A stretch of 64,000 nt of DNA from Thermoleophilum album (GCF_028867705.1 NZ_CP066171.1:868001-932000); one strand, 5' to 3'. Numbered from the stretch's first letter, positions 1 to 9,478 are shown. Numbers and translations: made by a program. The notes: generated by a model from the letters alone, not told the origin.

Positions 1-1
1 C

Positions 2-3000
2 ATCACCGACGCCGTGCTGTGGGCACTTGGCGAACAGAGCCCGCTCGCGGTGCGCGGCCAGACGATGCGTGACGTGCTCTTCGCCGGCGGGGCGGGGGTT
101 CCGTCGGCGTCGGTGGCCGAGGTCGAGGTCGTGATCGACAACTCCGACGGGCGGCTCCAATCCGATTTCAGCGAGATCTCGATCGTGCGCCGGCTCCACC
201 GCTCCGGCGAGGGCGAGTACCGCCTCAACGGCGCTCGCTGTCGACTCGCCGACGTCCTCGAGGTGCTTTCCGACACCGGTCTCGGCAAAGAGATGCACTC
301 CGTGGTCTCGCAGGGCCGCGTCGAGCAGATCGTGATGTCGCGACCGCGCGAACGCCGGCTGGTGATCGAGGAGGCTGCGGGGCTCGGCAAGCACCGCAAG
401 CGCCGCCACCGCGCCCAGCTGAAGCTCGAGCGCACGCGCGCCAACCTCGAGCGCTTGCTCGACATCGAGCGCGAGGCACGGACGCGGCTGCGACCGCTGC
501 GCCGGCAGGCGGAGGCGGCGGAGCAGCACGCGCGCCTGGAGCGCCAGGAGCTCGAGGTGCGCTACGAGCTCGCTCGCGACGCGCTCCGCGCCGCGGAAGA
601 GCGGGCAGCCCGCGCTAGCGAGCGCGAGCGCGCGGCGCGGGCGGCGCTCGAGCGCGTCGAGCAGGAGCTTGCGGCGATCGGCGAGCAGCGCTCCCGCTGC
701 GAGCGCGAGCTCGCTGCACGCGCCCAAAGACGCGAGGCGGCGCAGGCGAGCGTCCACGCTCTCGAGGGGGCGGCCGAGCGCGTCGCGATGCGTGTCGAGC
801 TGTTGCGCGAGCGCGAGCGCGTGGCCCGCGAGCGGCGCGAGCTGACCGCGGTGCGGATCGGCGAGCTCGAGGAGGAGCTACGCGACCTCGCCCGGCGCAG
901 CGGCGCCGAGACCGAGCAGCGCATCGCCGAACTCGAGCGCGAGCTCGCCGAACTCGACGCCCGGCGCGAGGAGCGCAAGCGCGAGCAGCTCGCCGAGCTC
1001 GAACGCGAGCTCGACAAAGCGCGCGAGCAGCTTGCCGCTGCCGAGCGGGCGTTCGCCGTCCTCGACGAGCAGCGCCGGGCGCTCGTAGCCGAGCGTGACC
1101 GAGCGCGCGAGCGGCTGCGAGCGACCGAGCGCGAGCTGTCAGCGGCGCGGCGCGAGTCGGCACGGATCGGGAGCGAGCTCGCCGCGGTCAATCAGTTCCT
1201 CGCACGCGCCGGCGCACCGCTCGCCGGTCGCGCCACCGTGATCGAGGGCATCACTTGTGCACCCGGGTTCGAGCTAGCGCTAGCGGCCGCGCTAGGCGCG
1301 CTGCTCGATGCCGCCGTTGTGCCCACGCTCGACGACGCGCGCGCGCTGCTCGCCGGAGAGCGCACCCCGGCGGGAGCGCAGGCGGTCGTCGCCGGTCGCG
1401 CGCGCCGCGCGGCCGCGCGCGAGCACCCGCCCTGTCCGGGCGCTGTCGCGCTCCGCGAGCGAGTCGAGGCGAAGCCCGAGCTGGCCGCCTTCGTCGACGC
1501 TGCCCTTGCCGACGTGTGGGTCGTCGACACGCTCGCCGTCGTCCCTGCCGATTTCGGCGGGCTCGCTGTGACCCGCGAGGGAGAGTCGCTCGATGGCCGC
1601 ACCGGCGCGGTCGCCCGGGTGGTGCGCGGCGGCGCCGAGCGAGTGCTCGAAGAGCGCCGCCGTCGCGACGATCTGGCGCGCTCCGCGCAAGCCGCGGCCG
1701 AGCGTGAACACGCTGTCGCCAAGGCCGTGGAAGCCGCCGCTCGTGCCGTCGACGAGATCGAGCGGCGGCGGGACGAGCTGGAGCTCGAGCTGCGCGAGCG
1801 CGACCGCGCTCGCAGCGTCGAGCGGGAACACGTGCGGCGGCTCGAGTGGGCGCTCGAGGAACGGCGGCGCGCGCCCGCCGACGAAGGACCTGACGGCGTG
1901 CGCCGCGCCGAGATCGCGGCCGAGCTGAAGGCGTTGCGGGTGGAGCTAGAGCAGCGCGCGGCAGCGCAGCGGCGTGCCGCACGCGAGCTCGAGACGGCGC
2001 GCGGTGCGATCCAGCGCCACGAGACAGTCGCAACGGCGGCGGCACGGGCAGCCGCAGCGCTCGAACGGCTCGAGGGCTCGCTGCGGCGCCGCTGTGAGCG
2101 GCTTGCTGCGGCGCTGCGCGCCGACGAGGGCGACGACGGCGCTGCGAGCGGCCGCCTGCGCGAGCTGGCGACGCGCGAGAGCGAACTGCAGCGCGCGGCG
2201 CGCGCAGCGTCGGAGGAACTCGCGGCGGCGCGAGTCGAGGCGGCGCGCTCGGGCGACGCGGTGGTGGCCGCTCGCGACGAGCTCGCCGCCGTAGCGGGCC
2301 GCCTCGAGCTCGACGCTACCGCGCGCACCGAGCCACTTGCAGACGAGGAGCGCGCCGAGCTCGAAAAGCGAAGGGAGCGCCTCGCGCGCCGCCGCGCCCA
2401 GCTCGGACCGGTCAACCCGCTCGCCAAGGAGGAGTACGAGCGAGCGCGCGCCGAGCTCGAGGAGCTCGAGGCGCAACGCCGCGATCTCGAGGACGCGATC
2501 GCGGAGCTCGATCGCGTGATCGCGGAAACCGACCGCATGATCCGCGATGGGTTCCGCGCCACTTTCGAAGCAGCGGCACGCAACTTCGAGGAGGTCGTGG
2601 CGCACCTGTTTCCGGGCGGGCGCGGGCGCTTGCGGCTGGTCGACGCCGACGTCGGGCCGCAGCCGCTCGCGCCAACCTCGGACGTGGGGGCCGACCGCGA
2701 TGCGGCGCAGGGCGGTGACGAGAGCGAGGGGGAGGGCGCGGCCACCGTCCCCGAGCACCATGGTGTCGAGCGCGAGCCCGGCGTCGAGGTCGAGGTGACC
2801 CCGGCGGGCAAAGCCACGCGTCGCCTGTCGCTACTGTCGGGCGGCGAGAAGTCGCTCGTGGCACTGGCTTTCCTGATGGCGGTGTTTCTCGCTCGGCCCT
2901 GCCCGTTCTACATCCTCGACGAGGTCGAGGCTGCGCTCGACGACATCAACATCGAGCGCTTCCTCGCGTTGCTGCGCCGCTACAGCGATCGCGCCCAGTT

Positions 3001-3151
3001 CATCGTCGTCACCCACCAGAAGCGCACGATGGACGCCGCCGACACTCTCTACGGGGTATCGATGGGGCGCGACGGCATCTCGCGGGTCGTCTCGCGCCGG
3101 CTGCGCGGCCGCCCGCAGCACGAGCTCCAAGCAGCTGCCCGGTCCGCCTGA
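2..3151 (+). CDS. smc: Chromosome partition protein SMC (5' end outside window)
   Basis: Structural maintenance of chromosomes ATPase, which compacts and segregates the chromosome with ScpA/ScpB. The reading frame is open from base 2, so the start and Walker A lie upstream; the first visible residues ITDAVLWALGEQSP follow the Walker A helix in this family. About 1049 residues are visible: N-terminal head, a long Arg/Glu-rich coiled coil, a hinge around residues 395-540 (VIEGITCAPGFE), a second coiled coil, and the C-terminal head with signature LSLLSGGEKSLVALAF and Walker B FYILDEVEAALDD. A Gly/Glu/Asp-rich insertion of about 45 residues (bases about 2650-2790) sits just before the signature motif. 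The family assignment is secure. Confidence 0.97.
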   Translation: MTDAVLWALGEQSPLAVRGQTMRDVLFAGGAGVPSASVAEVEVVIDNSDGRLQSDFSEISIVRRLHRSGEGEYRLNGARCRLADVLEVLSDTGLGKEMHSVVSQGRVEQIVMSRPRERRLVIEEAAGLGKHRKRRHRAQLKLERTRANLERLLDIEREARTRLRPLRRQAEAAEQHARLERQELEVRYELARDALRAAEERAARASERERAARAALERVEQELAAIGEQRSRCERELAARAQRREAAQASVHALEGAAERVAMRVELLRERERVARERRELTAVRIGELEEELRDLARRSGAETEQRIAELERELAELDARREERKREQLAELERELDKAREQLAAAERAFAVLDEQRRALVAERDRARERLRATERELSAARRESARIGSELAAVNQFLARAGAPLAGRATVIEGITCAPGFELALAAALGALLDAAVVPTLDDARALLAGERTPAGAQAVVAGRARRAAAREHPPCPGAVALRERVEAKPELAAFVDAALADVWVVDTLAVVPADFGGLAVTREGESLDGRTGAVARVVRGGAERVLEERRRRDDLARSAQAAAEREHAVAKAVEAAARAVDEIERRRDELELELRERDRARSVEREHVRRLEWALEERRRAPADEGPDGVRRAEIAAELKALRVELEQRAAAQRRAARELETARGAIQRHETVATAAARAAAALERLEGSLRRRCERLAAALRADEGDDGAASGRLRELATRESELQRAARAASEELAAARVEAARSGDAVVAARDELAAVAGRLELDATARTEPLADEERAELEKRRERLARRRAQLGPVNPLAKEEYERARAELEELEAQRRDLEDAIAELDRVIAETDRMIRDGFRATFEAAARNFEEVVAHLFPGGRGRLRLVDADVGPQPLAPTSDVGADRDAAQGGDESEGEGAATVPEHHGVEREPGVEVEVTPAGKATRRLSLLSGGEKSLVALAFLMAVFLARPCPFYILDEVEAALDDINIERFLALLRRYSDRAQFIVVTHQKRTMDAADTLYGVSMGRDGISRVVSRRLRGRPQHELQAAARSA

Positions 3152-3416
3152 GCGCGCGCGGGCACGCGAGCGGCCGATCGGCGCACTGGCACGAGCGGCG
3201 CCCGAACTTGCGTCCGTCCCGCCGCGGCTGGCTCAGCGCTGCGCTCACCAGCGCCGAAAGATGGTCTGCGCGGCATTCCGCGCACCGCTGAGGGGAGCGA
3301 GCCCCGGCAGGGCACCGCGTGCGGCTGCGCTGCCGGGGTCCCCCTTGGTTTCGCCTGCCGGCGGCGGTTACCTGCGGTCACAAGGCCCACCTACAGCGCG
3401 TAAGCTGCCGGCCGCG

Positions 3417-4406
3417 ATGGCGGTCGACTGGAGCGAGGCACTGCTCTTGCCGGCGGGAGTCGGGCCGCGCGAGCGCGATGCGCGACGCGCCGGCGGCAAA
3501 GGCCTTTTTGCGCGCCTGCGAGAGAGCCTGCGCAAGACCCGCGAGGCGCTGCAGAGCGAGCTCGGCGCGAGCGTCCTAGGCCGCGTCGACGACGCTCTCT
3601 TCGAGCGCCTGGAGGAGGCGCTCGTCAGGGCCGACGTCGGCGTTCCTGCGACAGCACGGCTCGTCCAGCAGCTCGAAAACGAGGTGGCTGCCGGCAACGT
3701 GGACGGCGGCGATATCGGTGCGCGTCTGCGTGAGCTGATCGCAGCGGCGTTGGTGCCCGCCGGGGCGGAGACGCGGCTCGACCTGCGCGCGCAGCCGGCG
3801 GTCGTGATGTTCGTCGGCGTCAACGGCACCGGCAAAACGACCACGATCGGCAAGTTCGCCGCGGCGTTGCGGCGCGAGTGTGGTGTGCGCGTGCTGCTGG
3901 CGGCAGCCGACACCTATCGCGCCGCCGCCGTCGACCAGCTCGTGGTGTGGGCCGAGCGGGCGGGAGCCGAGATCGTGCGCGGCAGCCCGGGCCAGGACCC
4001 GGGGTCGGTCGCTTACGACGCGATCGAGGCGGCGCGGGCGCGCGCCGTGGACGTCGTGTTGGTCGACACCGCTGGGCGCTTGCACACACGCACTCCGTTG
4101 ATGGAGGAGCTCGCGAAGGTGCGGCGCGTAATCGGCGAGCGCTTGCCCGGCGCGCCGCACGAGACACTGCTCGTGATCGACGCCACGACCGGTCAGAACG
4201 GGCTCCGCCAAGCGCGCGCTTTCGCCGACGCCTGCGCCGTGACGGGCATCGTTCTCACCAAGCTCGACGGCACCGCCAAAGGTGGGATCGCGCTGGCGAT
4301 CGCCGAAGAGCTCGGCCTGCCGGTGAAGCTGGTGGGCGTCGGCGAGGCGCTCGACGACCTGCGACCCTTCGACGCGCGCGCGTTCGCCGCCGCTTTCGTC
4401 GAGTAG
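3417..4406 (+). CDS. ftsY: Signal recognition particle receptor FtsY
   Basis: SRP receptor GTPase that docks ribosome-SRP complexes at the membrane for co-translational insertion. It has 329 aa: a short N-terminal stretch, a four-helix N domain (about residues 25-110), and a G domain with P-loop [15 protein letters not shown] and [10 protein letters not shown]. It lacks the long acidic A domain of E. coli FtsY, which is usual in actinobacteria. ATG 3417 was chosen because a -10-like TAAGCT (3401-3406) lies 10 nt upstream and the residues before it look non-coding. It is followed 9 nt later by ffh, the other half of the same pathway. Confidence 0.95.
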   Translation: MAVDWSEALLLPAGVGPRERDARRAGGKGLFARLRESLRKTREALQSELGASVLGRVDDALFERLEEALVRADVGVPATARLVQQLENEVAAGNVDGGDIGARLRELIAAALVPAGAETRLDLRAQPAVVMFVGVNGTGKTTTIGKFAAALRRECGVRVLLAAADTYRAAAVDQLVVWAERAGAEIVRGSPGQDPGSVAYDAIEAARARAVDVVLVDTAGRLHTRTPLMEELAKVRRVIGERLPGAPHETLLVIDATTGQNGLRQARAFADACAVTGIVLTKLDGTAKGGIALAIAEELGLPVKLVGVGEALDDLRPFDARAFAAAFVE

Positions 4407-4415
4407 CCTCGCAAC

Positions 4416-5741
4416 GTGTTCGAGTCGCTCTCGGAACGGCTGCAGGAAGCGCTCGGGGGGGTTCGTTCGCGCGGGCGGCTCTCGCCCGACGACGTCGACC
4501 GCGCGCTGCGCCAGGTCCGGCTGGCGCTGTTGGAAGCTGATGTTGATTTCCGTTTGGTGCGCGAGTTCACGGCCCGTGTGCGCGAGCGCGCGGTCGGCAG
4601 CGAGGTGCTCGAGTCGGTCAACCCCGCGCACCAGGTGGTCAAGATCGTCGCCGACGAGCTCACCGAGCTTCTCGGCGGCACTACCAGCGACTTCGCGTTG
4701 CCGCGCGCCCAGCCTGCGGTGGTTCTCCTCGCCGGACTGCAGGGCTCGGGCAAGACGACTGCGGCCGCCAAGCTCGCTCACCACCTGCGCAGCGAGCGCG
4801 GCCTCGACGTCGCGCTCGCGGCCTGCGACCTGCAGCGGCCGGCTGCCGTCGAACAGTTGCGTTTGCTGGGCGAACGGGCGGGCTGCCCGGTCTACGAGCG
4901 CGGAACCGCGGGCCGCGCTGTCGACACCGCCGCTTGGGCTCTCGAGCAAGCTCGCGACGACGGACGCGACGCGCTGATCGTCGACACCGCCGGGCGGCTG
5001 CACATCGACGAGGAGTTGATGGCCGAGCTCGAGGCGATCCGCGATCGCGTGCGCCCGCACCGGGTGTTGCTGGTGCTCGACGCGATGACCGGACAGGAGG
5101 CGGTCGCTGTGGCGACGGCGTTCCTCGAGCGGGTTCCGTTCGACGGGCTCGTGCTCACGAAGCTCGACGGCGATGCCCGGGGCGGCGCGGCTTTGTCGGT
5201 GAAAGCAGCGACCGGCCGCCCGGTGATGTTCGCCTCGACGGGCGAGCGACTCGAGGATTTCGATGTCTTCCACCCCGACCGCATCGCCCAGCGGATCCTC
5301 GGCATGGGGGATGTCTTGACGCTCGTCGAGCGCGCCCAGCGCGAGATCGACGAGCGCAAGGCGGCCGAGCTCGAGCGCAAGATGCGCCGCGCCGAGCTGA
5401 CGCTCGAGGATTTTCTCGACCAGCTCCGCCAGGTCCGGCGCATGGGCCCGCTGACGAATTTGCTGGGAATGCTGCCGGGCGTGGGGTCGCAGCTGGCCGG
5501 CCTCGATCTCGACGAGCGGCAGCTCGATCGCGTCGAGGCGATGATCCTCTCGATGACGCCGGAGGAGCGACGCCGCCCCGAGATCATCGACGCCTCGCGC
5601 CGCCGCCGCATCGCGCGTGGTTCGGGCACTACGCCGCAGGAGGTCGCCCAGCTCGTGAAGCAGTTCCAAGCAATGCGCAAGCTGATGCGCGACCTGAGCC
5701 GGGGCCGGTTGGGCGCGCTGCGCTCGCTGCTCTCGCGGTGA
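4416..5741 (+). CDS. ffh: Signal recognition particle protein Ffh
   Basis: SRP54 homologue that binds signal sequences and SRP RNA. It has 441 aa: N domain (1-90), G domain with [24 protein letters not shown] and [12 protein letters not shown], then a helical, methionine-containing M domain (about 310-441) ending in the Arg-rich RNA-binding helices. It starts at GTG 4416, 9 nt after ftsY, so SRP and its receptor are probably co-transcribed. No SRP RNA gene was recognised in the window. Confidence 0.96.
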   Translation: MFESLSERLQEALGGVRSRGRLSPDDVDRALRQVRLALLEADVDFRLVREFTARVRERAVGSEVLESVNPAHQVVKIVADELTELLGGTTSDFALPRAQPAVVLLAGLQGSGKTTAAAKLAHHLRSERGLDVALAACDLQRPAAVEQLRLLGERAGCPVYERGTAGRAVDTAAWALEQARDDGRDALIVDTAGRLHIDEELMAELEAIRDRVRPHRVLLVLDAMTGQEAVAVATAFLERVPFDGLVLTKLDGDARGGAALSVKAATGRPVMFASTGERLEDFDVFHPDRIAQRILGMGDVLTLVERAQREIDERKAAELERKMRRAELTLEDFLDQLRQVRRMGPLTNLLGMLPGVGSQLAGLDLDERQLDRVEAMILSMTPEERRRPEIIDASRRRRIARGSGTTPQEVAQLVKQFQAMRKLMRDLSRGRLGALRSLLSR

Positions 5742-5820
5742 GACGCCTCTGCGGCGAGAGCGACGCAGCATCTTCCTGTTCCGTGGTCGCGGTCGGCGAT
5801 CGACAGTGACCCCGGTCACG

Positions 5821-5895
5821 GCGACCCGGCACGCGGCGACCCGGCACGCGGCGACCCAGCACGCGGCGACCCGGCACGCCGCGACCCGGCACGCT
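5821..5895. repeat. Five tandem 15-bp repeats upstream of rpsP
   Basis: Five head-to-tail copies of GCGACCCGGCACGCG with at most one or two changes each (third copy CCAGC; fourth and fifth differ in the last base). They fill the middle of the 258-bp non-coding gap between ffh and rpsP, about 90 bp upstream of the rpsP -10. No intervening spacers, so this is not a CRISPR. Confidence 0.9.
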
Positions 5896-5982
5896 GCCGA
5901 ACAGGTGCCCGTCCGGGTTCGTCTCGATCTCGTTCCCGGCAAGCGTCCGTCAGCCAGGCGGCCGGCCGGTGGTGGGCTCCGC

Positions 5983-5988
5983 TAACCT
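5983..5988 (+). promoter_or_regulatory. -10 element (TAACCT) of rpsP
   Basis: TAACCT lies 11 nt before ATG 6000 and no Shine-Dalgarno sequence intervenes. It fits the TANNNT pattern seen upstream of many genes in this window. No convincing -35 is visible. Confidence 0.45.
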
Positions 5989-5999
5989 GCCGGGTCCGA

Positions 6000-6539
6000 A
6001 TGCCGGTCAAGGTCCGTCTCACACGCGTCGGTAACCGCAACAACCCGATCTGGCGGGTGGTCGTCGCCGACGACCGCAGCCCCCGCGACGGGCGCTTCAT
6101 CGAGGTGCTCGGGCACTACAACCCGCAGCGGGCGCCTTCGGAGATCGCTATCGATCGCGACCGTCTCGCAAGCTGGCTGGCCCGCGGAGCACAGCCGACG
6201 CGTGCGGTGCGCAGGCTCGTTGAGGCGCTCGAACGCGGCCGCCCGCCGGCAGCCGAGGTGCGTGCCGACGAAGCTGCCGCCGCTCGCCGCAGCGGCGTAG
6301 CTGCAAATGCTGGGGCGGCTGCCGCCGACCAGGGCAGCGACGCCGAAGCCGCCAGCAGCGCCGAGGCGACCACGGACGCCGAAGCCGCGGCGGGCTCCGA
6401 GTCGTCGGCCGAATCCGCCGGCGACGGCGCTGCTTCCGACTCCTCGCCTGGCGCAGCAGCTGCCGCCTCTGTTGGCGAAGACAGCGGCGAGGGCGACAGC
6501 GCCGCTGGCGAAGAGGCGGGCGCTGGCGACGGTGCCTGA
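6000..6539 (+). CDS. rpsP: 30S ribosomal protein S16 with long acidic tail
   Basis: Small-subunit assembly protein. The first ~80 residues are canonical S16 (MPVKVRLTRVGNRNNPIWR, then GHYNPQ, and an alpha-helix with ARGAQPT). A ~95-residue Ala/Ser/Glu/Asp-rich low-complexity tail follows, roughly doubling the usual length; actinobacterial S16 proteins often carry such tails. It is the first gene of an rpsP-khpA-rimM-trmD-rplS-lepB-rnhB run; khpA begins 3 nt after the stop. Confidence 0.95.
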   Translation: MPVKVRLTRVGNRNNPIWRVVVADDRSPRDGRFIEVLGHYNPQRAPSEIAIDRDRLASWLARGAQPTRAVRRLVEALERGRPPAAEVRADEAAAARRSGVAANAGAAAADQGSDAEAASSAEATTDAEAAAGSESSAESAGDGAASDSSPGAAAAASVGEDSGEGDSAAGEEAGAGDGA

Positions 6540-6542
6540 GCC

Positions 6543-6788
6543 GTGGGCTCGCTCGAGGATTTCGTCGCGTTCCTCGCGCGCTCTGTCGTAACCGATCCCG
6601 ACGCGGTCGAAGTCCGCTCGTGGCACGACGACGAGGAGGACGCGCTCGTGATCGAGATCCATGTCGCCGAAAGCGATGCCGGCCACGTCATCGGACGCTC
6701 CGGTCGCACCGCCGAAGCGATCCGTCAGGTCGTGAAAGCCGCGGCAGCGCGCCGCGGGGGCCGGGTACTCGTCGACATCGTCGCTTAA
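6543..6788 (+). CDS. khpA: KH-domain RNA-binding protein KhpA
   Basis: Small single-KH-domain protein (81 aa) that binds RNA, usually as a heterodimer with KhpB, and sits between rpsP and rimM in Gram-positives. The KH signature GHVIGRSGRTAEAIRQV is intact at residues 43-59. It starts at GTG 6543, 3 nt after rpsP, so it is translationally coupled. Confidence 0.9.
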   Translation: MGSLEDFVAFLARSVVTDPDAVEVRSWHDDEEDALVIEIHVAESDAGHVIGRSGRTAEAIRQVVKAAAARRGGRVLVDIVA

Positions 6789-6808
6789 CCGGCGCACGGC
6801 GCGCCGCG

Positions 6809-7294
6809 ATGGGGCGTAAACGGCTTGTCAGCGTCGGGCGCGTTGGTCGTCCGCACGGTCTCGACGGCAGCTTTTACGTCGCTGTGCCCGATGCTGAGCA
6901 CCTGGTGGAGGGAGCAGAGGTCGTCGTCGCCGGACGCACGCGCCGCATCGAGCGCCGCGCGGGAACGGAGGCGCGACCGATCGTGCGGCTCGCCGGCATC
7001 GGCGATCGTGACGGCGTGCGTGCTTTGCGAGGCGAGCATCTACTTGTCGAACAGGAGCTCGGCGACGACGAGTGGCTCGCGGCTGAGCTCGAGGGCATGG
7101 CGGTCTTGAGCGACGACGGCCGTAACCTTGGTCGCGTGAACCGGGTGCTAGCGGCGCCGACTTGCTCGGTGCTGGAGGTGGAGGGGTACGAGGATCTCGT
7201 TCCCCTGCTCGCCGACGCCCTCGTAGGGGTCGATCTCGACCGGCGCACGATCACCGTGCGGGCCTCATTTCTCGGCGATCCCGCGCGGCGGTGA
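6809..7294 (+). CDS. rimM: Ribosome maturation factor RimM
   Basis: 16S rRNA processing factor that binds S19 and helps 30S head maturation. It has 161 aa: an N-terminal RimM barrel (VGRVGRPHGLDGSF at 8-21, then RLAGIGDRDGVRALRGEHL) and a C-terminal PRC-barrel (LGRVNRVLAAPTCSVLEVEG, then VPLLADALVGVDL). ATG 6809 is 20 nt after khpA and places the conserved GRVGRPHG at the proper distance; an upstream in-frame ATG would run through khpA. Confidence 0.92.
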   Translation: MGRKRLVSVGRVGRPHGLDGSFYVAVPDAEHLVEGAEVVVAGRTRRIERRAGTEARPIVRLAGIGDRDGVRALRGEHLLVEQELGDDEWLAAELEGMAVLSDDGRNLGRVNRVLAAPTCSVLEVEGYEDLVPLLADALVGVDLDRRTITVRASFLGDPARR

Positions 7295-7296
7295 GC

Positions 7297-7344
7297 GTGC
7301 CACGGTGAGCGTGGCACAGCGTCAGCTGGCATCAGCGTGTGCCA
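7297..7344 (+). promoter_or_regulatory. Two short hairpins between rimM and trmD
   Basis: GTGCCAC / GTGGCAC (7297-7303 with 7311-7317, 7-nt loop) is followed by TGGCA / TGCCA (7327-7331 with 7340-7344). No T-tract follows, so a classical intrinsic terminator is unlikely. They may tune read-through or trmD translation; function unproven. Confidence 0.35.
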
Positions 7345-7394
7345 GGAGGTCCCGAGGCGCGAACAGAACGTGACAGCGTCACAAGGGTCGCGAG

Positions 7395-8090
7395 TTGGAC
7401 ATCGACATCTTCACGCTCTTCCCCGCCTGGTTCGACTGGTTTTTCGCCCAGCGCCACGTACGCCGTGCGCTGACGCTTGGTCACCGCATAGAAGCGATCG
7501 ACCTGCGCGCCACGACGCCGCTTCGTGCCGGGCAGGTCGACGACACTCCCTACGGCGGGGGTGCGGGAATGGTGATCCGCGTCGACGTGGTAGCGGCGGC
7601 GCTCGAGGCGCGCTACGCCACCGACGCGCTCGCGGTACGAGAGCAGCGCCGCGTCATCGCGCTCGCGCCGAGCGGGCGGCAGTTCGACGACGCGCTAGCG
7701 GAGGAGCTCGCCCGCGAGCCAGGGCTGACGCTGCTGTGTGGGCGCTACGAGGGGTTCGACGAGCGTGTCCACAGTCACCTCGCCTCCGACGTGGTGTCGA
7801 TCGGTCCCTATGTGCTGTCGGGCGGCGAGCTGCCGGCGATGGTCGTCGTCGACGCGGTACTGCGGAAACTCCCCGGCGTGCTCGGCGATCCAGCTAGCGC
7901 TATCGAAGAGTCGTTCAGTCGCGCGCTCGGGGGAGCCCCCGAATATCCGCACTACACCCGCCCGGCGGCGTGGCGAGGAGTGCGCGTTCCTGACGTGCTC
8001 CTCTCGGGCGACCACGGGCGGATCCGCGAGTGGCGTCGCGCCCAGAGCCGCGAGCGGGCGCGGATCCGCGCGGAGGAGGGCGGCGACTAG
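7395..8090 (+). CDS. trmD: tRNA (guanine-N1)-methyltransferase TrmD
   Basis: SPOUT methyltransferase that makes m1G37 in tRNAs with G36 and so prevents +1 frameshifts. It has 231 aa beginning MDIDIFTLFP at TTG 7395. Visible family motifs include DDTPYGGGAGMV (about 53-64), LLCGRYEGFDERV (about 113-125) and the AdoMet-knot loop SIGPYVLSGGELPAM (about 136-150). It follows rimM after ~100 nt, as in most bacteria. Confidence 0.95.
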   Translation: MDIDIFTLFPAWFDWFFAQRHVRRALTLGHRIEAIDLRATTPLRAGQVDDTPYGGGAGMVIRVDVVAAALEARYATDALAVREQRRVIALAPSGRQFDDALAEELAREPGLTLLCGRYEGFDERVHSHLASDVVSIGPYVLSGGELPAMVVVDAVLRKLPGVLGDPASAIEESFSRALGGAPEYPHYTRPAAWRGVRVPDVLLSGDHGRIREWRRAQSRERARIRAEEGGD

Positions 8091-8228
8091 CTGGACGCGA
8101 GCGCCTGCTTGCGCTGCGCTAGCATTCGCTGCCCGCGCCGCCCGCCACGGCTCCTCGTGGCGAGTGGCGATGCCGGCGCCGTGCGGCCGACCGCCTGTCG
8201 CCCGGCTTAGGGACTGCCTCAAGCAGCC

Positions 8229-8765
8229 ATGTCGAACGCAATAGCAAAGCTCGAACGCTCCCAGCTCAAGAAGCGTCCGTCCTTCGCTCCGGGCGACCGT
8301 GTGCGAGTGCACTTCGAGGTCGTAGAGGGCAACCGCCGGCGCGTGCAGGTTTTTGAGGGTGTGGTGATCCGCCGTCAGGGATCTGGGGTGCGCGAGACTT
8401 TCACCGTCCGCAAGCACTCCTTCGGCGTCGGTGTCGAGCGCACCTTCCCGCTGCACTCCCCGAAAATCCAGAAGATCGAGGTAGCAGCGCGCGGGCGGGT
8501 GCGCAGAGCCAAGCTGTACTACCTGCGCGACCGGATCGGACGAGCAGCGCGTGTGCGCGAGCGTCGTGCCGGTGAGGCGACGGCCGAGCAGCTGCGCGCC
8601 GACGAGATCGCAGCGACGGTCGACGAAACCCCGGATGCCGCCGACACCGCTGCCGCGAAGGGCGAGCAGCAGCCAACAGCCGCTTCCCCGGCGGACACTG
8701 GGAACGCCAGCGGCGCGTCGGGCGAGGGAGAGGCGCAGACGGCGTCGGACAGCGACGGCGAGTGA
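8229..8765 (+). CDS. rplS: 50S ribosomal protein L19 with acidic tail
   Basis: Large-subunit protein at the 30S-50S interface. Residues 1-115 are canonical L19 ([21 protein letters not shown], then [17 protein letters not shown] and [11 protein letters not shown]). The last ~60 residues form an Ala/Glu/Asp/Ser-rich low-complexity tail like that of S16 in the same cluster. A possible -10 TAGCAT at 8120-8125 would give a ~95-nt leader. Confidence 0.95.
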   Translation: MSNAIAKLERSQLKKRPSFAPGDRVRVHFEVVEGNRRRVQVFEGVVIRRQGSGVRETFTVRKHSFGVGVERTFPLHSPKIQKIEVAARGRVRRAKLYYLRDRIGRAARVRERRAGEATAEQLRADEIAATVDETPDAADTAAAKGEQQPTAASPADTGNASGASGEGEAQTASDSDGE

Positions 8766-8766
8766 C

Positions 8767-9399
8767 GTGTCGAGCCCGGCTGCAGGGGCCAAGCGTGGCC
8801 GGTCCCGGCTGGCGGGCTTCGTCGAGCTGGTCGTCGTCGTCGGGCTCGCGCTCGGTCTCGCCTTCCTGATCCAGGCCTTCCTCGTCAAGCCTTTCCGCAT
8901 CCCGAGCGAGTCGATGGAGCCGACGCTCGACGTTGGGCAACGGGTGCTGGTCGAGCGGGTCACCTACCGCTTCAGCGAGCCGGGCCGTGGCGACATCGTC
9001 GTGTTCAAACCGCCCCGCGGTGCCGATCCCGAGGTTTCCTCGTGCGGGGTACCCCATCCGGAGGACGCACCCTGTCCCCGCCCGACCCCGCGGCACTCCT
9101 CGACGAACTACATCAAGCGCGTCGTCGGGCTCCCCGGCGAGCGGCTGAAGGTGATCGGCGGCCACGTCTACATCAACGGACGTCGTCTCCGTGAGCCGTG
9201 GGCACGGATCGATCCCGGATGCGCTTCCACGTGCACCCTGCCGCGGGAGATAACGATCCCACGCGGCTACTACTTCATGATGGGCGACAACCGCGGTGCG
9301 AGCGCCGACAGCCGCGAGTGGGGTCCTGTGCCGAAGCGGTGGATGATCGGCAAGGCTTTTTTCACGTACTGGCCCCCCAACCGTGTCGGCACCTTCTGA
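8767..9399 (+). CDS. lepB: Signal peptidase I
   Basis: Membrane serine protease that cleaves Sec/Tat signal peptides. It has 210 aa: one N-terminal TM segment (about 17-39), catalytic Ser49 in PSESMEPTL, general-base Lys117 in YIKRVVGLPGE, and the C-terminal box MMGDNRGASADSR. A ~25-residue insertion between the Ser and Lys boxes carries two cysteines (93, 103). GTG 8767 lies 1 nt after the rplS stop. Confidence 0.94.
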   Translation: MSSPAAGAKRGRSRLAGFVELVVVVGLALGLAFLIQAFLVKPFRIPSESMEPTLDVGQRVLVERVTYRFSEPGRGDIVVFKPPRGADPEVSSCGVPHPEDAPCPRPTPRHSSTNYIKRVVGLPGERLKVIGGHVYINGRRLREPWARIDPGCASTCTLPREITIPRGYYFMMGDNRGASADSREWGPVPKRWMIGKAFFTYWPPNRVGTF

Positions 9400-9472
9400 C
9401 GCGGCGGGATAAGGGAAACCGCCGCTCGAACCTGCCGGCGGCCACGGCCATTCTCATGTCGGGGGTCGCCGC

Positions 9473-9478
9473 TACGAT
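9473..9478 (+). promoter_or_regulatory. -10 element (TACGAT) of rnhB
   Basis: TACGAT ends 8 nt before GTG 9487, with no Shine-Dalgarno between, consistent with a leaderless transcript and supporting that start. Confidence 0.4.

Noticed and set aside
1192-2817. Long antisense open frame within smc (and similar long minus-strand frames at 3576-5942, 24786-27521 and 50000-52042)
   Set aside because: Composition-driven open frames in GC-rich DNA; Arg/Ser/Ala-biased translations with no domain, opposite to clearly real genes.
2-3151. Truncated smc as a pseudogene
   Set aside because: The missing N terminus is due to the window edge; the frame is open from the first bases.
5821-5895. Possible CRISPR array
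   Set aside because: Units are 15 bp and contiguous; there are no spacers and no cas genes in the window.
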